A DNA stretch of 64,000 nucleotides, from assembly GCA_946902875.1 (NCBI GenBank), contig OX336349.1, positions 20,607,891 to 20,671,890 on the forward strand. The letters are read 5' to 3'. The notes under the pieces were generated by a model that ran no database searches, was not told the origin of the DNA, and saw nothing but the letters and a program-made list of their open reading frames with translations. The first letter of the stretch is position 1. Every line of letters begins with the position of its first letter. The DNA is from Nematopogon swammerdamellus (Eukaryota; Arthropoda; Insecta; Lepidoptera; Adelidae). Shown piece after piece: positions 11,155 through 22,699 of this stretch. The position numbers and the translations under genes are program-made.

Positions 11155-11400
11155 GCTGAAATTGCCGGTAGGCTGTGCCGAGAGACCAATGGTGCAGTCG
11201 ACAGAGCCAAAATCACCTCTCCTCGCAAAACAGTGTGATGCCATGCCAGTAGATTTGCGGACTGTTGCTAGGCTGTTAATACGAAGTTTGAAAAAGCACC
11301 CAGATTCGGAAAACACACTCGCCAGAAGACAGTACCCTAGCGGTGCGACAAAGAAATTATCTTGAAAACCGATGCGTGCTCAAAAGCTCAATGTCAACAA
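11155..11400 (-). mobile_element. LINE C tail, minus orientation
   Basis: Contains GGCTGTGCCGAGAGACCAAT, GTGCAGTCGACAGAGCC and TTTGCGGACTGTTGCTAGGC, as in 46316-46560. Faces the copy at 11625-11850 head to head. Confidence 0.65.
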
Positions 11401-11624
11401 CAAAAGGGTGCTGAATCACTCTGCGACGAATCATGCGGGAATAGGAATGAAACAATGGCAGGGATTAATGACGCTAGTTTCTCAGGACTGAAATGTTTCT
11501 TTAGAAATGTTGTATTCTGTGTACAAGGTTCTACCAAGCAAGGTCGGATTGCTGATTTGGGTGAGCCTATGTAAACCGAAGACCGAGAGCTTGAGTCACA
11601 TTTCAGATTATCTAGTTTTACTAT

Positions 11625-11850
11625 TTTACAGATACTATCACGGGCGCTGCTTGCTCTGTGGAGCTAGCATCCCTTATTCTCTGCCACCGATCCTATCGCC
11701 GCATGACTCGTCGCAGAGAGACTCAGCACCATTTTGTTGTTGACATGGGGCTTTTGAGAACCCATCGGTTCTCTAAATTGTTTACTAAACTGTCTTCCGG
11801 CGAGTGTGTTTCCCGAATCCTTTAACCTGAAGCTCGATTCTGCTATAAGA
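11625..11850 (+). mobile_element. LINE C tail, plus orientation
   Basis: Reads FYRYYHGRC, then after a frame break TVFRRVCFPNP, the C-terminal landmark order of CR1/jockey-like polyproteins. Not coding-competent. Confidence 0.6.
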
Positions 11851-12198
11851 TTAGTGCGTGTGTTATGTTTGTGTTTCGTCAAAACCGCACGTTTCGCCGA
11901 AATGCTATTCTACTCGCTAAGTTAGACCAAACGCGCGTGTTAGGTTATGTTATGTTTGTGAAACACTAACACGCCGTCTGCTTCAAAGTAACGATGTGTT
12001 TTGGTGAAAACATATTATTTTTGAGGTGATTTCGAATGTTTTGTTTTTAGTTTTGGGTTTAATTTTAAATTGTTGTTTGTGAAAGTTTCGAAAAATGGCA
12101 GAAGGCTATCTAGAAATGAGAATGAGGAGACAGGGATCGCCGAGAGAAAACGGAGATACGCGTCAAACCCTCTCGACGTACCGATGAATTTGCTATTT

Positions 12199-12395
12199 TA
12201 TTATTTATGATTTATTATTTATTACTTATTACTTATTACTTGTTACTTGTTACTTATTACTTGTTACTTGTCACTTGTCACTTGTCACTTGTCACTTGTC
12301 ACTTGTCACTTGTCACTTGTCACTTGTAACTTGTCACTTGTCACTTGTCACTTGTCACTTATTATTTATTATTTATTATGTATTATTTATTTATT
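12199..12395. repeat. 7-bp tandem array with drifting unit
   Basis: Starts as TTATTAC/TTATTTA units, becomes TTGTTAC, then at least a dozen CACTTGT units, and returns to TTATTTA at the far end. Confidence 0.9.
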
Positions 12396-13084
12396 TAAAT
12401 CCTTTATTTCACATTTTTAAAATGTTATATTAATTTTACATATTTAAACTAAAACTAATAAAAAATACATAAAATGTACGAATTTAATAAAAACGGTAAT
12501 TATTAATTATTCATGTTTGCCGTTTTGGCTTCTAAATAAATTATGTTAACGTACCTACTATTCAGATTATTTCAGTGAAATTATATTAATTGTAATATCA
12601 CTTACTTTTATGCATATTATATTTTATATTTATGTAATAATAATTATATAACATTTTGTAAAAATGATTCTTTCTAGCAAATAAATCCCCAACAAAGAGG
12701 GATTTGTAAAATGGTATCACATCTATGAGCGTGTCGCCAAGCGACGAAAATCAGTAAACATTTGCACTCAATTTGAACAAAATAAATGTATAACTCGCTT
12801 AATTATGAATGTTTGTCACAATAATTAATTCTTGCATATTTTTATGCACCTATTACGCATAATTCATTATTTTTATTGGTAAGTATTTAAAAGAAAAAAC
12901 TTTAGTCAACATTATTGTCAGAATTTTTCGCGTTAGGCGACGCGATGTCAAACCTTACCCTAAGCTCCGCCTCCTGTTACCATAGACACTAACCAAACGT
13001 GTTTTGTAAATAGCAGAATAGCATCATGTGGAAACCACGTCCAAACTTACTCGTGTTATGTTTGACTCAAACACAACACACGAA
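12396..13084. other. AT-rich sequence
   Basis: Begins with a LINE-tail-like AAATCCTTTATTTCACATTT. Otherwise no gene, long inverted repeat or splice-bounded frame seen. Confidence 0.4.
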
Positions 13085-13109
13085 GTATGTTTGAAAATTG
13101 TGCAATTAG

Positions 13110-13290
13110 CAGAATCGAGCTTCTGGGTGTCTTCAAACGGCTTAACAGGCTAGACAGCCTAGCAAATCTGCTGACATGGCACCCAACTGAGCGTGGTTTC
13201 GCGAGGAGAGGTGCTTTTGGCTCTGTTGACTGCACCATTTGTCTCTCCGCACAGCCACCCATGTTGGTTTACATAAAAAAACTAGTACGG
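13110..13290 (+). mobile_element. LINE C tail ending in the common 3' motif
   Basis: Reads VFKRLNRLDSLANLL and ends CAGCCACCCATGTTGGTTTA + CATAAAAAAA, an intact LINE C 3' terminus. Confidence 0.75.
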
Positions 13291-13810
13291 GCGGGAATTT
13301 TCTTTCGCAATGTTTCATCTCTAATCAATACTTGCACGAGTAGATATTTGCTTGCAGTATAAATAAAATAATGACGTTGTGAATATACAAATTTAAAAAC
13401 TAACTTCAACAGTTGTATTGTAATCTCATGTTTGTCTATAGTAAAGTCAATTAAACGAAAATTTCAGCGTTTTATCAACCGAGACGGAACCAAAAGACTT
13501 GCGATAGTCGCTATATTGAATAAAATATTTTTCGTACTCCTCACTATTCTCTCTAAGATGTTAGATATTAACTAAATCTCATGTTGATCGTGTAATTATC
13601 GTATGTACAATGTTTAAAGGTAAGATCGTTATAAGTATTATTAGGTTAAACTAGACCTATGTATGTATGGTACCTACAGACGGGGGTGACTACGGAGCTA
13701 TGCAGTTGTATGTGTGAATACAGACGGTTGTTTTAACGAGGAAATAATATTTATTTATGAATTAAAAAAACCAATTTTGGAACACCATGTTTTATTTTTA
13801 ACATAACATT

Positions 13811-14604
13811 TGAAGGGTCAAGGGGAAGAAGGCGCTAAGTCCATTTTAAACTTTGGTTCAGGAAACGAATTTTAAAGTTTAGAGACTTGGAAACATGGTT
13901 ATTTAAGATTTAATTTTCATTGTGTATGTGCTATTATATCTTGTGACTATCATTTATTTGGAATATATAGTTAAAAATTTTATTTTAAAATATCTTGACG
14001 AAGAAATAGATTAAAATTAATGCTAACTCCTAATAAAAAGCCATAGAAGGTGCTAAGTCCCAACATGGCACCTTTTTTCCCAGTTTTATAAAGTGATAGT
14101 CATGAAATTTTTTAAAGGTTTTTTAAAGGAAACAGACTTATTTTTGTTATTTACTTCTTCTTCTGTCTTCCGACACGAATCGTCGGTGTTATCTATTATT
14201 TTCCGTTATTCCAATCAAAAACACTTAAACATTCGAAATCCACATGAAATCTGTTTGCAATACTGACAGCAAGAGAAATCAGCTGTTTACAACTGACAGC
14301 AGTGACACGTCATCTTATGAAAGTTCTAAAAACACCATAGACAAATTTTTTTTTATTTATCAATTCAGGCAAAGGATACCTAATAATAAACTGGACTTAG
14401 CCCGTTCTTTCCCTGTTTCGGCTGGACTTGGGACCTTGTTTCCCTGTTCGCAATAATTTCAAACTGCAATTACTCGAGACTCAGCGCCTTTTACTCTTGG
14501 TCTGTTTGGCAGGTTTATAGGGCCTTTAAAATTCTACACGACTGCATCAAAACCTCTGTTTATCAAAAAAATGTACTTAGCGCCTTCTTCCCCTTGACCC
14601 TTCA
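13811..14604. mobile_element. DNA-transposon-like element with about 36-bp TIRs
   Basis: Left end TGAAGGGTCAAGGGGAAGAA + GGCGCTAAGTCCATTT; the right end is the inverse with one mismatch. 794 bp, interior AT-rich, with a further GGTGCTAAGTCCC block near 14050. The 70-aa frame at 14244-14456 has no recognised domain. Superfamily unassigned. Confidence 0.8.
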
Positions 14605-14691
14605 TTTGGAATCAATATAACCATAGAGAAATAATACGTCTATGAATATAACCAATTCGTCCAAGTAAAGTTCACAAAGAGGTCGCCTGTC

Positions 14692-15115
14692 GGTCGGATC
14701 ATAAGCACACCTGGGCGCGGTCAGTGGATGGATGGGTGACTGCTCGACCGTTGGTTCGGATTCCACTTTTTGTTTTTTTTTTTATGGAAACTAACACGGT
14801 TGGCTACATCACCTCCAACATCCGTGATGTCCGCCCATAACACCGGGTGAACTAGGTGACATGTCAGTGCTTCCCTTCATTTCATGTCGGCTACACTGAA
14901 CTGGACGGAAAACACAAACTATTTACATAGCCGTTTCAACCTCTATCAGTGCGGTGGTACCAACCCGGCCGGGATAAACCCTACCACCTAGTAAGGTAAG
15001 AAGGGAAGGGGCCTACAGTTTAACGTGAAATCCGAACCACGGTCAGCCTCCAACGGTCGAGTGGTCAATCCAAGTACTGACCACGCTCAGCGTTGCTTAA
15101 AACAGTCGACCGACC
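14692..15115. mobile_element. Two 5S/tRNA SINE copies in opposite orientation
   Basis: 14692-14763 is a plus-strand 5S-like head fragment (AAGCACACCTGGGCGCGGTC, GATGGGTGACTGC). 14768-15115 is a near-complete minus copy starting with a T-run and ending in the reverse 5S segment. Confidence 0.75.
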
Positions 15116-15221
15116 GCACCTCTGATCTTCGTGCCTTTGAAAGGGCCGTGACGAGAGTAGCCTGTCGCCCTTCAGCACGGCAGCTTGTCCTTATACCTAC
15201 ATAAATAAATAGGTAATAATA

Positions 15222-15350
15222 ATCTGCTGGCATGGCACCTACATAACTGAGCGTGATTTCGCGAGGAGAGGTGATTTTGGCTCTGTCGACTGCACCATTG
15301 GTCTCTCGGCACAGCCACCCATGCTGGTTTACATAAAAAAACGCAGCCGG
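15222..15350 (+). mobile_element. LINE C 3' terminus
   Basis: GGCATGGCACCTACATAACT ... GACTGCACCATTGGTCTCTC ... CAGCCACCCATGCTGGTTTA + CATAAAAAAA. Confidence 0.7.
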
Positions 15351-15368
15351 TACGACCGAAGGGAAGCA

Positions 15369-15890
15369 CTGATAGATAGATAGATAGATAGAAAATTCTT
15401 TATTGCTCCAGTAAACATTAAACAGTAACAAATACATTGGAAAATTTACATAAGGTGCAAAGGCGGACTTATCCCTTACAGAGATTTCTTACAGTCAACC
15501 TTTGGATTATTATTATTATTTTTTTTATTGTTAGCGCGACATATGGCGCCGAGCCACCCATAAGGTGTCTAGCGACGCTCATGGACATTCGGTCGTATGC
15601 GGGGGTTGCGAATGCCATGCCGGCCTGACAGGTGCCCATTCACGCCCCTCTTGAAGGACCCGAGACTGTACTTGGGGGGAAATATATGGGCAGGGAGAGC
15701 GTTCCAGAGTTTACCGGTTCTGTAGAGGAAAGATCTGCAGAATCGATTTGTACGCATCCGCGGTAAATCCAGCGTGTAAGGATGCAATCCCTGCCCAGTG
15801 CGCGTAGTGCGGAGGTGGAAAGGGGACGGCGGGATCGCATTAAACAGCTCCTCCGAGCACGCCCCATGGAATAAGCGGTAGAACACACTT
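15369..15890 (-). mobile_element. LINE D 3' end (best copy), with 3' UTR and (GATA)n tail
   Basis: Non-LTR retrotransposon C-terminus in the minus frame: [20 protein letters not shown], then [40 protein letters not shown] and a stop near 15569. This RTGKLWNALPA...FK motif is shared by CR1/jockey-type polyproteins. It continues into a 3' UTR with AATAAAG and a (TATC)n tail, the mode of end expected after target-primed reverse transcription. The RT and endonuclease domains are missing, so it is 5'-truncated and dead. Confidence 0.8.
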
Positions 15891-16174
15891 AGAGAGCCGA
15901 CATCCCTACGGTGTTTGTTTGACGGTGGATGTTAGAGATTCGATAATATAGTGGAATGTAAGTAGGTAGTAGCAAAAGAGTTGAGCGTGAGAATTGAAAA
16001 TAAAAATAATAATAAGAATACTTATTAATACATACATATAAGTACATGCTAGTAAAATATAAGCCATACATGTTTAATACATATAAATTACTAAATATAT
16101 AGAATATTATATACAAATAAATATACATACATACATACTTGTCCATCCAGGTAAGTATGAAACAAAAGCAGTAC

Positions 16175-16400
16175 TGACATGGCACCTAGTTCGCCAAGGT
16201 GTTGTGGACTGACATCACGGATGTAGTAGGTGATGCAGTAAACCGTGTAAGTTTACATTAAAAGAAAAAAGTAAATAAATATTGTATTGTATTGTTTATT
16301 AAGCATTCATTAGACAGCATGACTGTACTCGAATTTGTTACAATTTGTTCTATCCGATTCGATTACACCCACGAAGAAGAACCGGTAAGAAACTTCGAAG
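16175..16400. mobile_element. Old SINE 3' fragment and LINE-tail fragment
   Basis: 16175-16262 is a plus-sense 5S-SINE 3' end (TGACATCACGGATGTAGTAG ... AAACCGTG). 16290-16400 carries the GATTACACCCACGAAGAAGA block also seen near 260. Confidence 0.5.
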
Positions 16401-17081
16401 GGCGTTTTTTTTTCATAGTCATTTTTACAATCATTTAGTGACTATCCACATAATAACACCGCCTACAGTCGATTGAAAATACAGCTTGAGAGCAAGATCA
16501 AAAACAGATTTTTGTTTTGTTTTTGAAGTTCTGACTGCCAGGACTTAATTAAGTGGATCAGGTGTAAAGAGCCTTTGTCAAATTTTTGATACGTCATTTG
16601 TATCAACTCAATAATGTTAGTAATAAGTATGTTAGTAATATGTAGTAGTTATGTAAATATAAAAAAAACTGAAATAGGAAGTGGTAGGTAAATAAATTGT
16701 ATATTTTCCTGCGCGAGCTTGTCATGTTTCCGTCAGCTGACCTGAATACGTACATTTATTGCACTTACGATAAACGAATAAATTATTTTTAACTTTTATT
16801 TAATAAAAGCTGTTGCCTGCGGCTTCGCTCGCTTGCGGCGCGCGGAACAATCCGGTTTGTATGAGAGCCACATCTTTGCGTGACCGGAACTGAATTTTAT
16901 ATAGCCTATCCTGTGTCACGTATAGTTGAATGTGCTTGTACTAAGTTTCATCGAATTCGGATGATCGGTTTAAGAGTTATGGAGCAACATACATACATAC
17001 AGAAAATATTTCTAAAAATCGTCAATTTAGTTTTAGTATCATACATAGAGTCTACAAACGCAATATCTCATCAAACAAAGC

Positions 17082-17405
17082 ATACCATACCGGAGACTAT
17101 CCTGTATTGCTGGCTATACTGGACTAGAGGAGAACACAACCGGAGGCTGCTATGCGGAGATCTTACATCCAGTACGGTGGTACCAACCCAGTCGGCTACA
17201 ATTTGAGCCTACCACCTGGTAAGGGGCAAGGGAAGGGACCTACAGTTTTACATCGGTTCCGAACGGTGAAGCAGCATGACTGTGTAGGTATGCACGTAAA
17301 TTTTTTCGTCAGAAAAAACTCATTGGTACACGGCGACCGGATTCGAACCTCGGACCTACCGGATGAGAAGCCGATGCCCAAACCACTCGGCCACCCGCGC
17401 CGCTT
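17082..17405 (-). mobile_element. tRNA-headed SINE, nested in H1
   Basis: The minus strand starts with a tRNA-like promoter: A box TGGCCGAGTGG at 17383-17393 and B box GGATTCGAACC (as written on +) at 17339-17349. The body matches 35837-36245. Confidence 0.85.
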
Positions 17406-17537
17406 GGATGATCGGTTTCAGAGTTATGGAGGAACATAAATAAATACATAGGTACATACATACAGAAAAGATTTGTAAAAATCATCAATTTAGTTTTAGT
17501 ATTATATATAATACCGTGTAATATAGTATTATATAGT

Positions 17538-17878
17538 ACCGTGTGGGGCCGGTACTTAAAAAGAATATCCCCACTGCATCTCTCCCCATGCATGTCGTAA
17601 AAGGCGACTAAGGGATAAGGACAAGATGCCGAGCTAAAGGGCGACAGGCTCGCCACCTCTCACCTTGGCACGGTACTTCCACCGAGTCATGCAGCAGGTG
17701 GGTCTTCGTGCCTTACTTGCTGCTTGATCGATTGAATCTTGTTCGAATACTTTGCGAAACGTGGTGGTCGGTGTTGTGCTGTAATTGACCAGAGTTCCTG
17801 CAGCACAACACCGATTACTCTGCTTACCCCGATTATCGGGATTCAGCGTGTGTGATATGTATGTATGTATGTATGTAT
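17538..17878 (+). mobile_element. Head-Y SINE, ATGT type (reference copy), nested in H1
   Basis: Head ACCGTGTGGGGCCGGTACTT, then GTCGTAAAAGGCGACTAAGG, CACCTCTCACCTTGGCACGG, TACTTGCTGCTTGATCGATT, and tail ATCGGGATTCAGCGTGTGTG + (ATGT)n. Head source unknown. Confidence 0.85.
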
Positions 17879-18217
17879 TATATAATATAATATAGAGACT
17901 ACAAACGCAATATTTCATAAAACAAAGTAACTTACTCCATGACCATCCCTTACAGATTTATTATTAGTAGTGATTGATTGATGATTTGTGTGTAGGTAAG
18001 TACCTAATGGGTACGAAGTGAATGGTGATAAGAATACTGGGTCGACTAAATCGCGACAGTCTAGCAGAGAGAGCCTGTATGTGTGTTTGTTTATGTTCGA
18101 GTGTGCTGTGCTTACATCTCTCCGGTGTGCTTCCAGAAAAGTGGGTAATGTTGATTTGAAATTAAAATAAAGTACTTAATTTTTGACGTGAATTTGATGA
18201 ACGTCTTTGGGTTCGTG

Positions 18218-18695
18218 TTTTTTTTTTATATGGAAACTGACACTGTTGGCTGCATCACCTACAACATCCGTGATGTCAGCCCGTAACACCGGATGAACTA
18301 GGTGCCATGTCAGGGCTTCCCTTCATTTCATGTCGGCTACACTGAACTGGACGGAAAACACGAACTATTTGCATAGCCGTTCCGACTGACGTTTCGTTCA
18401 GTGCGGTGGTACGAACCCGGTCGGGAGGGAATCCGAACCAGGGTTCCCAGGTGTCTGAAAAAAAGAGGACTGTCCGCTTTTACCACGGACAGTCCTCTTT
18501 TTTTCAGTCTTGTCCGCGGAAAGGTTTTAGACTTCCGCGGACAATACAAAGGGTGGATAGATTTTTCGTAAAAGTTTTGCCCGAAAAATCAAAGGGCACC
18601 CTTTGGTGAAAAATGTCCTCTTTTTTATCTGGACCATCTGGCAACACTGATCCGAACCACCCCTGATCAGCCTCCAACGAACGGTCCAACAGCCT
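18218..18695 (-). mobile_element. 5S/tRNA SINE split by a hAT-type MITE
   Basis: Body from the T-run at 18218 to 18438, and remainder (GATCAGCCTCCAACG) from 18650. The interruption is described separately. Confidence 0.75.
18439..18649. mobile_element. hAT-type MITE with 8-bp TSD
   Basis: Ends CAGGGTTCCCAGGTG and the inverse of CAGTGTTGCCAGATG. Flanked by perfect 8-bp ATCCGAAC at 18431-18438 and 18650-18657. Contains a strong hairpin (CTGAAAAAAAGAGGACTGTC and its inverse, about 18457-18507). CAG-starting TIRs plus an 8-bp TSD define hAT. Confidence 0.9.
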
Positions 18696-19085
18696 CGAAA
18701 ATATTTTGTTCTATTGGCTTGTGTAATAAGTACCTAGATAATATTAATGTAGGTATTCTGTGCCTAGTATAAATGCGGCAACACACTCTTACCCAGCATC
18801 CAAGCAAATAATTTAAAAAAGCATTGCGGACGAGTTGGCCGGGCCAACATAGATAAATGCGGCCAAACACAAATAAAACACGCACGACCTCAAACAAACA
18901 GACATGACATGACATACAACAATGGTCTTAATGCAATATTATACTTAATCTATTTAAAATGTAGAAACACCGATTTAACAGTTTTCTTATAAGTATTGGT
19001 TTATTGATCCGTATTATAAACCTCTGCGTGTTTACTATATAAAAATAGTTCCTCAAATTCGAATTATATAAGCATTTCAAAATCA
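18696..19085. other. AT-rich spacer
   Basis: No gene or repeat recognised apart from a CAGACATGACATGACAT microsatellite-like run near 18899. Confidence 0.4.
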
Positions 19086-19580
19086 ATGCACTGGCGGAAT
19101 TCCCGCCAATTCGAGCAGTCGATACTACTGCGCACGCTGCGCGCAGCTGTCCCCCTCGCTCGCGCGCGCGAGAGGGAGCGGCGAGCGGCACGGAAGATAA
19201 CCAAACTGCGACTTTGCACTTGCGCTCTGCTAGTCCAACAGACATTTCGCTATCGCACATTCGGTCGCGTGACGAACGTAGACTGCGGCAAAAATAAAAT
19301 TGTGTTAAAATCCAATATAATAAGTAGTGATGATAACAATTTACGAAACAGACATGTAGCACTGTTCGCGTAGCCAGATAACGCTGCGTTCCCATTAGCA
19401 ATGTTTACGTTCGACGAGACGAGCGAGTGCTCTTGATATAGGTACGAACGAATATTATTTTCAGCGAAAATAAATAGTGTTTTGTAAATATTGGGGGGGG
19501 AGGTGTAATCATAAATTAAAATAATTTGTACAGTGTTTTATTTGTTACTTCAGTGAGACAAGGTTGTGAACTATTGAAAG
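19086..19580 (+). promoter_or_regulatory. Candidate promoter / first exon with donor at 19581
   Basis: GC- and CpG-rich island at about 19120-19270 in AT-rich surroundings (GCGCACGCTGCGCGCAGCTG, CTCGCTCGCGCGCGCGAG), then an unrepeated leader-like stretch ending CTATTGAAAG followed by GTGAGATT, a good 5' splice site. Only short upstream frames are present. Could be a non-coding first exon of a gene to the right; no expression evidence. Confidence 0.4.
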
Positions 19581-19962
19581 GTGAGATTGTTTTTATTTTA
19601 ATTTCAATTCATTCGCAAGAGACCACATAGGTACTTAGATCACATATAAATATTTAATATTGTTTTTGCAATTATGTACTGTGTACCTACTCTTCTGTGT
19701 ACTTCCTACGTACTTAGATATTTTTTTTATGGACTTTTTATTGGATTTCCTACGTACTTAGATTACAAAATATTCTATTTATAAAACACCAATTAAATAC
19801 CTTATCTACGTGCTCATAAAATCCAGTATCAAAATGGCATTCGTGTTGGCTCTGTAAACTTGACCACACTAGACCGGTTCGTCAGTCAAACTTCACATTA
19901 GCAAGGGTATGTACCTATCTATCTGACAGGCCAAATTATTGCATTTTTTTTATTATTTTTAT

Positions 19963-20607
19963 TGGTTCCGTATCCGTCGTACGGGACCCTATTATTAAGC
20001 CTACGCCGCCGTCTGCCTGTCTGTCCGAGGGCCCGTTGAAATTTTCACAGAATGTGTTATTTATTTATTATGGCCGGTATAATAACAAATAATAAAAACA
20101 ACGGCATCTCTCCCCGTGCATGTCGTAAAAGGCGACTAAGGGATAAGGACAAGATGCCGTGCTAAAGGGCGACAGGCTCGCCACCTCTCACCTTGGCACG
20201 GTACTTCCACCGAGTCATGCAGCAGGTGGGTCTTCGTGCCTTACTTGCTGCTTGATCGATTTAATCTTGTTCGAATACTTTGCGAAACGTGGTGGTCGGT
20301 GTTGTGCTGTAATTGACCAGAGTACTTGCAGCACAACACCGATTACTCTGCTTACCCCGATTATCGGGATTCAGCGTGTGTGATATGTATGTATATGTAT
20401 GTATGTAATAAAAATAAGAAAATGTAAAAAATTCACGGGGGTCCCCATATAAGAAGCTAAAAAGTGTATCCGCGCCATGTACCGAAAAGAGTATGAAGCA
20501 TTTTAACTAATCATGAATTTTAACTATTATGAAGCATTTAATAAAACACGCCATAGATGGCGTGAGTGGCGCTGACCATGACGTGGCAATACGGAATCCT
20601 CGGTGCG
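19963..20607 (+). mobile_element. Element T, split by a head-Y SINE
   Basis: Runs from GGTTCCGTATCCGTCGTACG, (GTCT)n, AAATTTTCACAGAATGTGTT, to CGCCATAGATGGCGTGAGTG and the GATACGGAA-type end. Same order as 41565-41955 and 29488-29922. Abundant palindromic lepidopteran repeat whose class I cannot assign. Confidence 0.65.
20104..20407 (+). mobile_element. Head-Y SINE, ATGT type, nested in element T
   Basis: Near-identical to 17538-17878 but lacking the first about 35 bp. Flanks share TAATAAAAA at about 20089 and 20406, a likely TSD. Confidence 0.8.
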
Positions 20608-20609
20608 CG

Positions 20610-20985
20610 ATACTACCGAACTGGGTGGCTCTGTCCGAGGTCGCAACCGCAGGCGGAGCCAATTTCACCGCCGCCGAGGAGGTGCCAGTCCGGCTTGGAG
20701 GTGGACTAATGTTGCTGGGGAAAGGCTATTAACCCGCGATTTGAAGATCCGTGGATTGTAGGAGTGGGGAAAGATATTCCCTGTGAGCCCGTTCCACACC
20801 TTTGCAGTGCGGCACAAGAACGATTTAGAGAAACGTGCAGTTCGAAGAACTCTTCTGTCGACTACAAAGGGGTGTTCCGCGAGAGTATGGCGGGTTTGAC
20901 GAAGGGAAGCAAGTTCGTCAGAGCAGCGGCCATAGTAGTACCGATAAAACAGGCTCAATGACCCAACCAAGAACATTAAGGTTAA
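20610..20985 (-). mobile_element. LINE E tail (best copy)
   Basis: Minus frame reads LFYRYYYGRCSDELASL, TRHTLAEHPFVVDRRVL, RTARFSKSFLCRTAKVWNGL and NIFPHSYNPRIFKSRVN. This is the C-terminal region of a CR1/jockey-type non-LTR polyprotein; catalytic domains absent. Confidence 0.75.
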
Positions 20986-21930
20986 TAAACCTTCATGTTC
21001 TTGGACCCAACGATACGTCTGTGCTTTAGAGGTTGAAGGTCCTTTGTGAGTACAGAGGCACTTGGCCGTCTTTTTTTTGCTGTTTATCTGCTTTGACGCG
21101 ACCGATGTTACAGGTAGAGCAAAGTATGCGCACAGTGGTAGAGTTTGACAAAAAATTACTTGTCATTCATTACCTCGAAGCTAGCTACCTCCGCGAGCCG
21201 CATTCGCTGGGTCAACTTCACTCCTTCATAATAATGTTTTTATGGTTTCGTAGGTACCATAGTGCTCTAGCGGTCGATATCGACCGCTCCACAGTCAACG
21301 GGTTAAAAACGGAACCTTTTTAAGATCACTCCTCCGGTTTCCGTCCGTCTGTCAGAAAGGTTTTTCTCGAAAACTAAGTAACGTAGTTTGGCATAATGAT
21401 AGATCTTGATGACGCGCACATAATTAATATGGGGGGCCAATTTGATACCAATACAAACAAAATGTTTGAACTAATATATCGTGTGGAGTATTATTTGAAA
21501 GAGCTAACTGTAAGGATTCTAAAAGGATTTTTTGTACAATTTTAAGTTCTATGATATAGTTTAAAATTACCCCCCCCCCCCCCCCCCCCTGTTCTCCTAG
21601 GTTTTGTTCTCCTAGGTTTCAAAAGGTAAAATTTTGACTTTCATAGGGTTAGTAAATATTAAGCCATAGGTATACTACAGGTTTTTTCGACAATACGTAA
21701 TATTTTCGGGGAAAAAACCTTTTTTTTTTTTTTTTTAGTACGGAAACATAATTTGTGCGAGCCCGACTTTCTCTTTACCGCTTTTTATTATTTCGAGAGC
21801 CACTGTACCAAATTTGAGGCCCGTAATATATAATGCATCTGGAATCTGGATACTAAGGTTTTATACAGAATGTCCCAGATCTACCGCATAATATAGCCAC
21901 GACGCGATTCCTTAGCTCATCATAATAAGC
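20986..21930. other. Degenerate repeats, poly-C run
   Basis: 21300-21420 looks like a diverged element T piece. 21571-21589 is an uninterrupted poly-C run. 21718-21737 is a T-run. No gene seen. Confidence 0.4.
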
Positions 21931-21967
21931 TAAAAAAATGTTTATTATATATTATATTTTTTAATCC

Positions 21968-22205
21968 GGCTCCGGCAGACAAGAGCACTCTGTCGTACAA
22001 ATTATGATAATGTTTTTCCTTAAGCACTATATTGTATGAATATAGTGCTTAAGGAAACTTAAGTAAGGAAGGTGCTTATGGAACTCACCTTCTTTACTGT
22101 CCTCCCAAAGCTGAAATAATTTAGATTTTTATGCAATTTACTGTTGAGTTCCATAATGTTTTCGAAAAAAAATATTATTGCACGACAGAGTACCTACTCT
22201 TGTCA
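21968..22205. mobile_element. Interrupted inverted repeat with a perfect central hairpin
   Basis: Outer arms GACAAGAGCACTCTGTCGTA and inverse of GACAAGAGTAGGTACTCTGT. Centre 22015-22057 is a 19-bp perfect stem with a 5-nt loop. MITE-like, no coding. Confidence 0.55.
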
Positions 22206-22699
22206 CTCCTCCTTGCCGCATAAAATCCTGAAATACATGGAAACTATAAACCGGAAAAAATAGAATAAAAAAAACCCCCGGCTAAGTGCGAGTCGGAATC
22301 GCGCACTAGGTTTCTTAACTTGTAACTTGTAACTTGATTTTGTAACTTTTCGCATTAAGTTTTCTATCTTGTCTTATTAAAAAAAAATCATCCAATTTAT
22401 TTCATTCTTTCAAACTTACAACTTTAGCAATGTCAGATCGTAAATACGTTACGCTCGATGTTGTAACCACCATGCCAGTCTAAAGTCGTTTCATGTTTGT
22501 GCCCTGTTTGCTTCGTGTTTACCTACGCCAGAATGTTTGCTTGAAGACCGATATAGCAAATAGGTACCCACACCCGCTGTGTAGATAGATCCGGCTTGTA
22601 CATATGTATGTGCGATTAGGGTTACCAGATGGAAAATTCAAAAGTCCGGACAAAAAGCCAAATTTCCATAGAAAAGTCCTGACATTTTGTTGCATACTT

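Larger units (their letters stand above)
16805..17960 (+). mobile_element. Dispersed repeat H1, interrupted by two SINEs
   Basis: Pieces 16805-17080, 17406-17537 and 17879-17960 align to the nearly uninterrupted copy at 32955-33310: GGCTTCGCTCGC head, GGATGATCGGTTTAAGAGTT, TACAAACGCAAT, CATCCCTTACAGATTTATTA. Possibly Helitron-related by its GC-rich head; not proven. The second piece re-starts at GGATGATCGG, so there is also a partial duplication. Confidence 0.65.

Noticed and set aside
18928..19401. 157-aa minus frame over the GC island
   Set aside because: Antisense to the candidate first exon, no domain; openness is explained by base composition.
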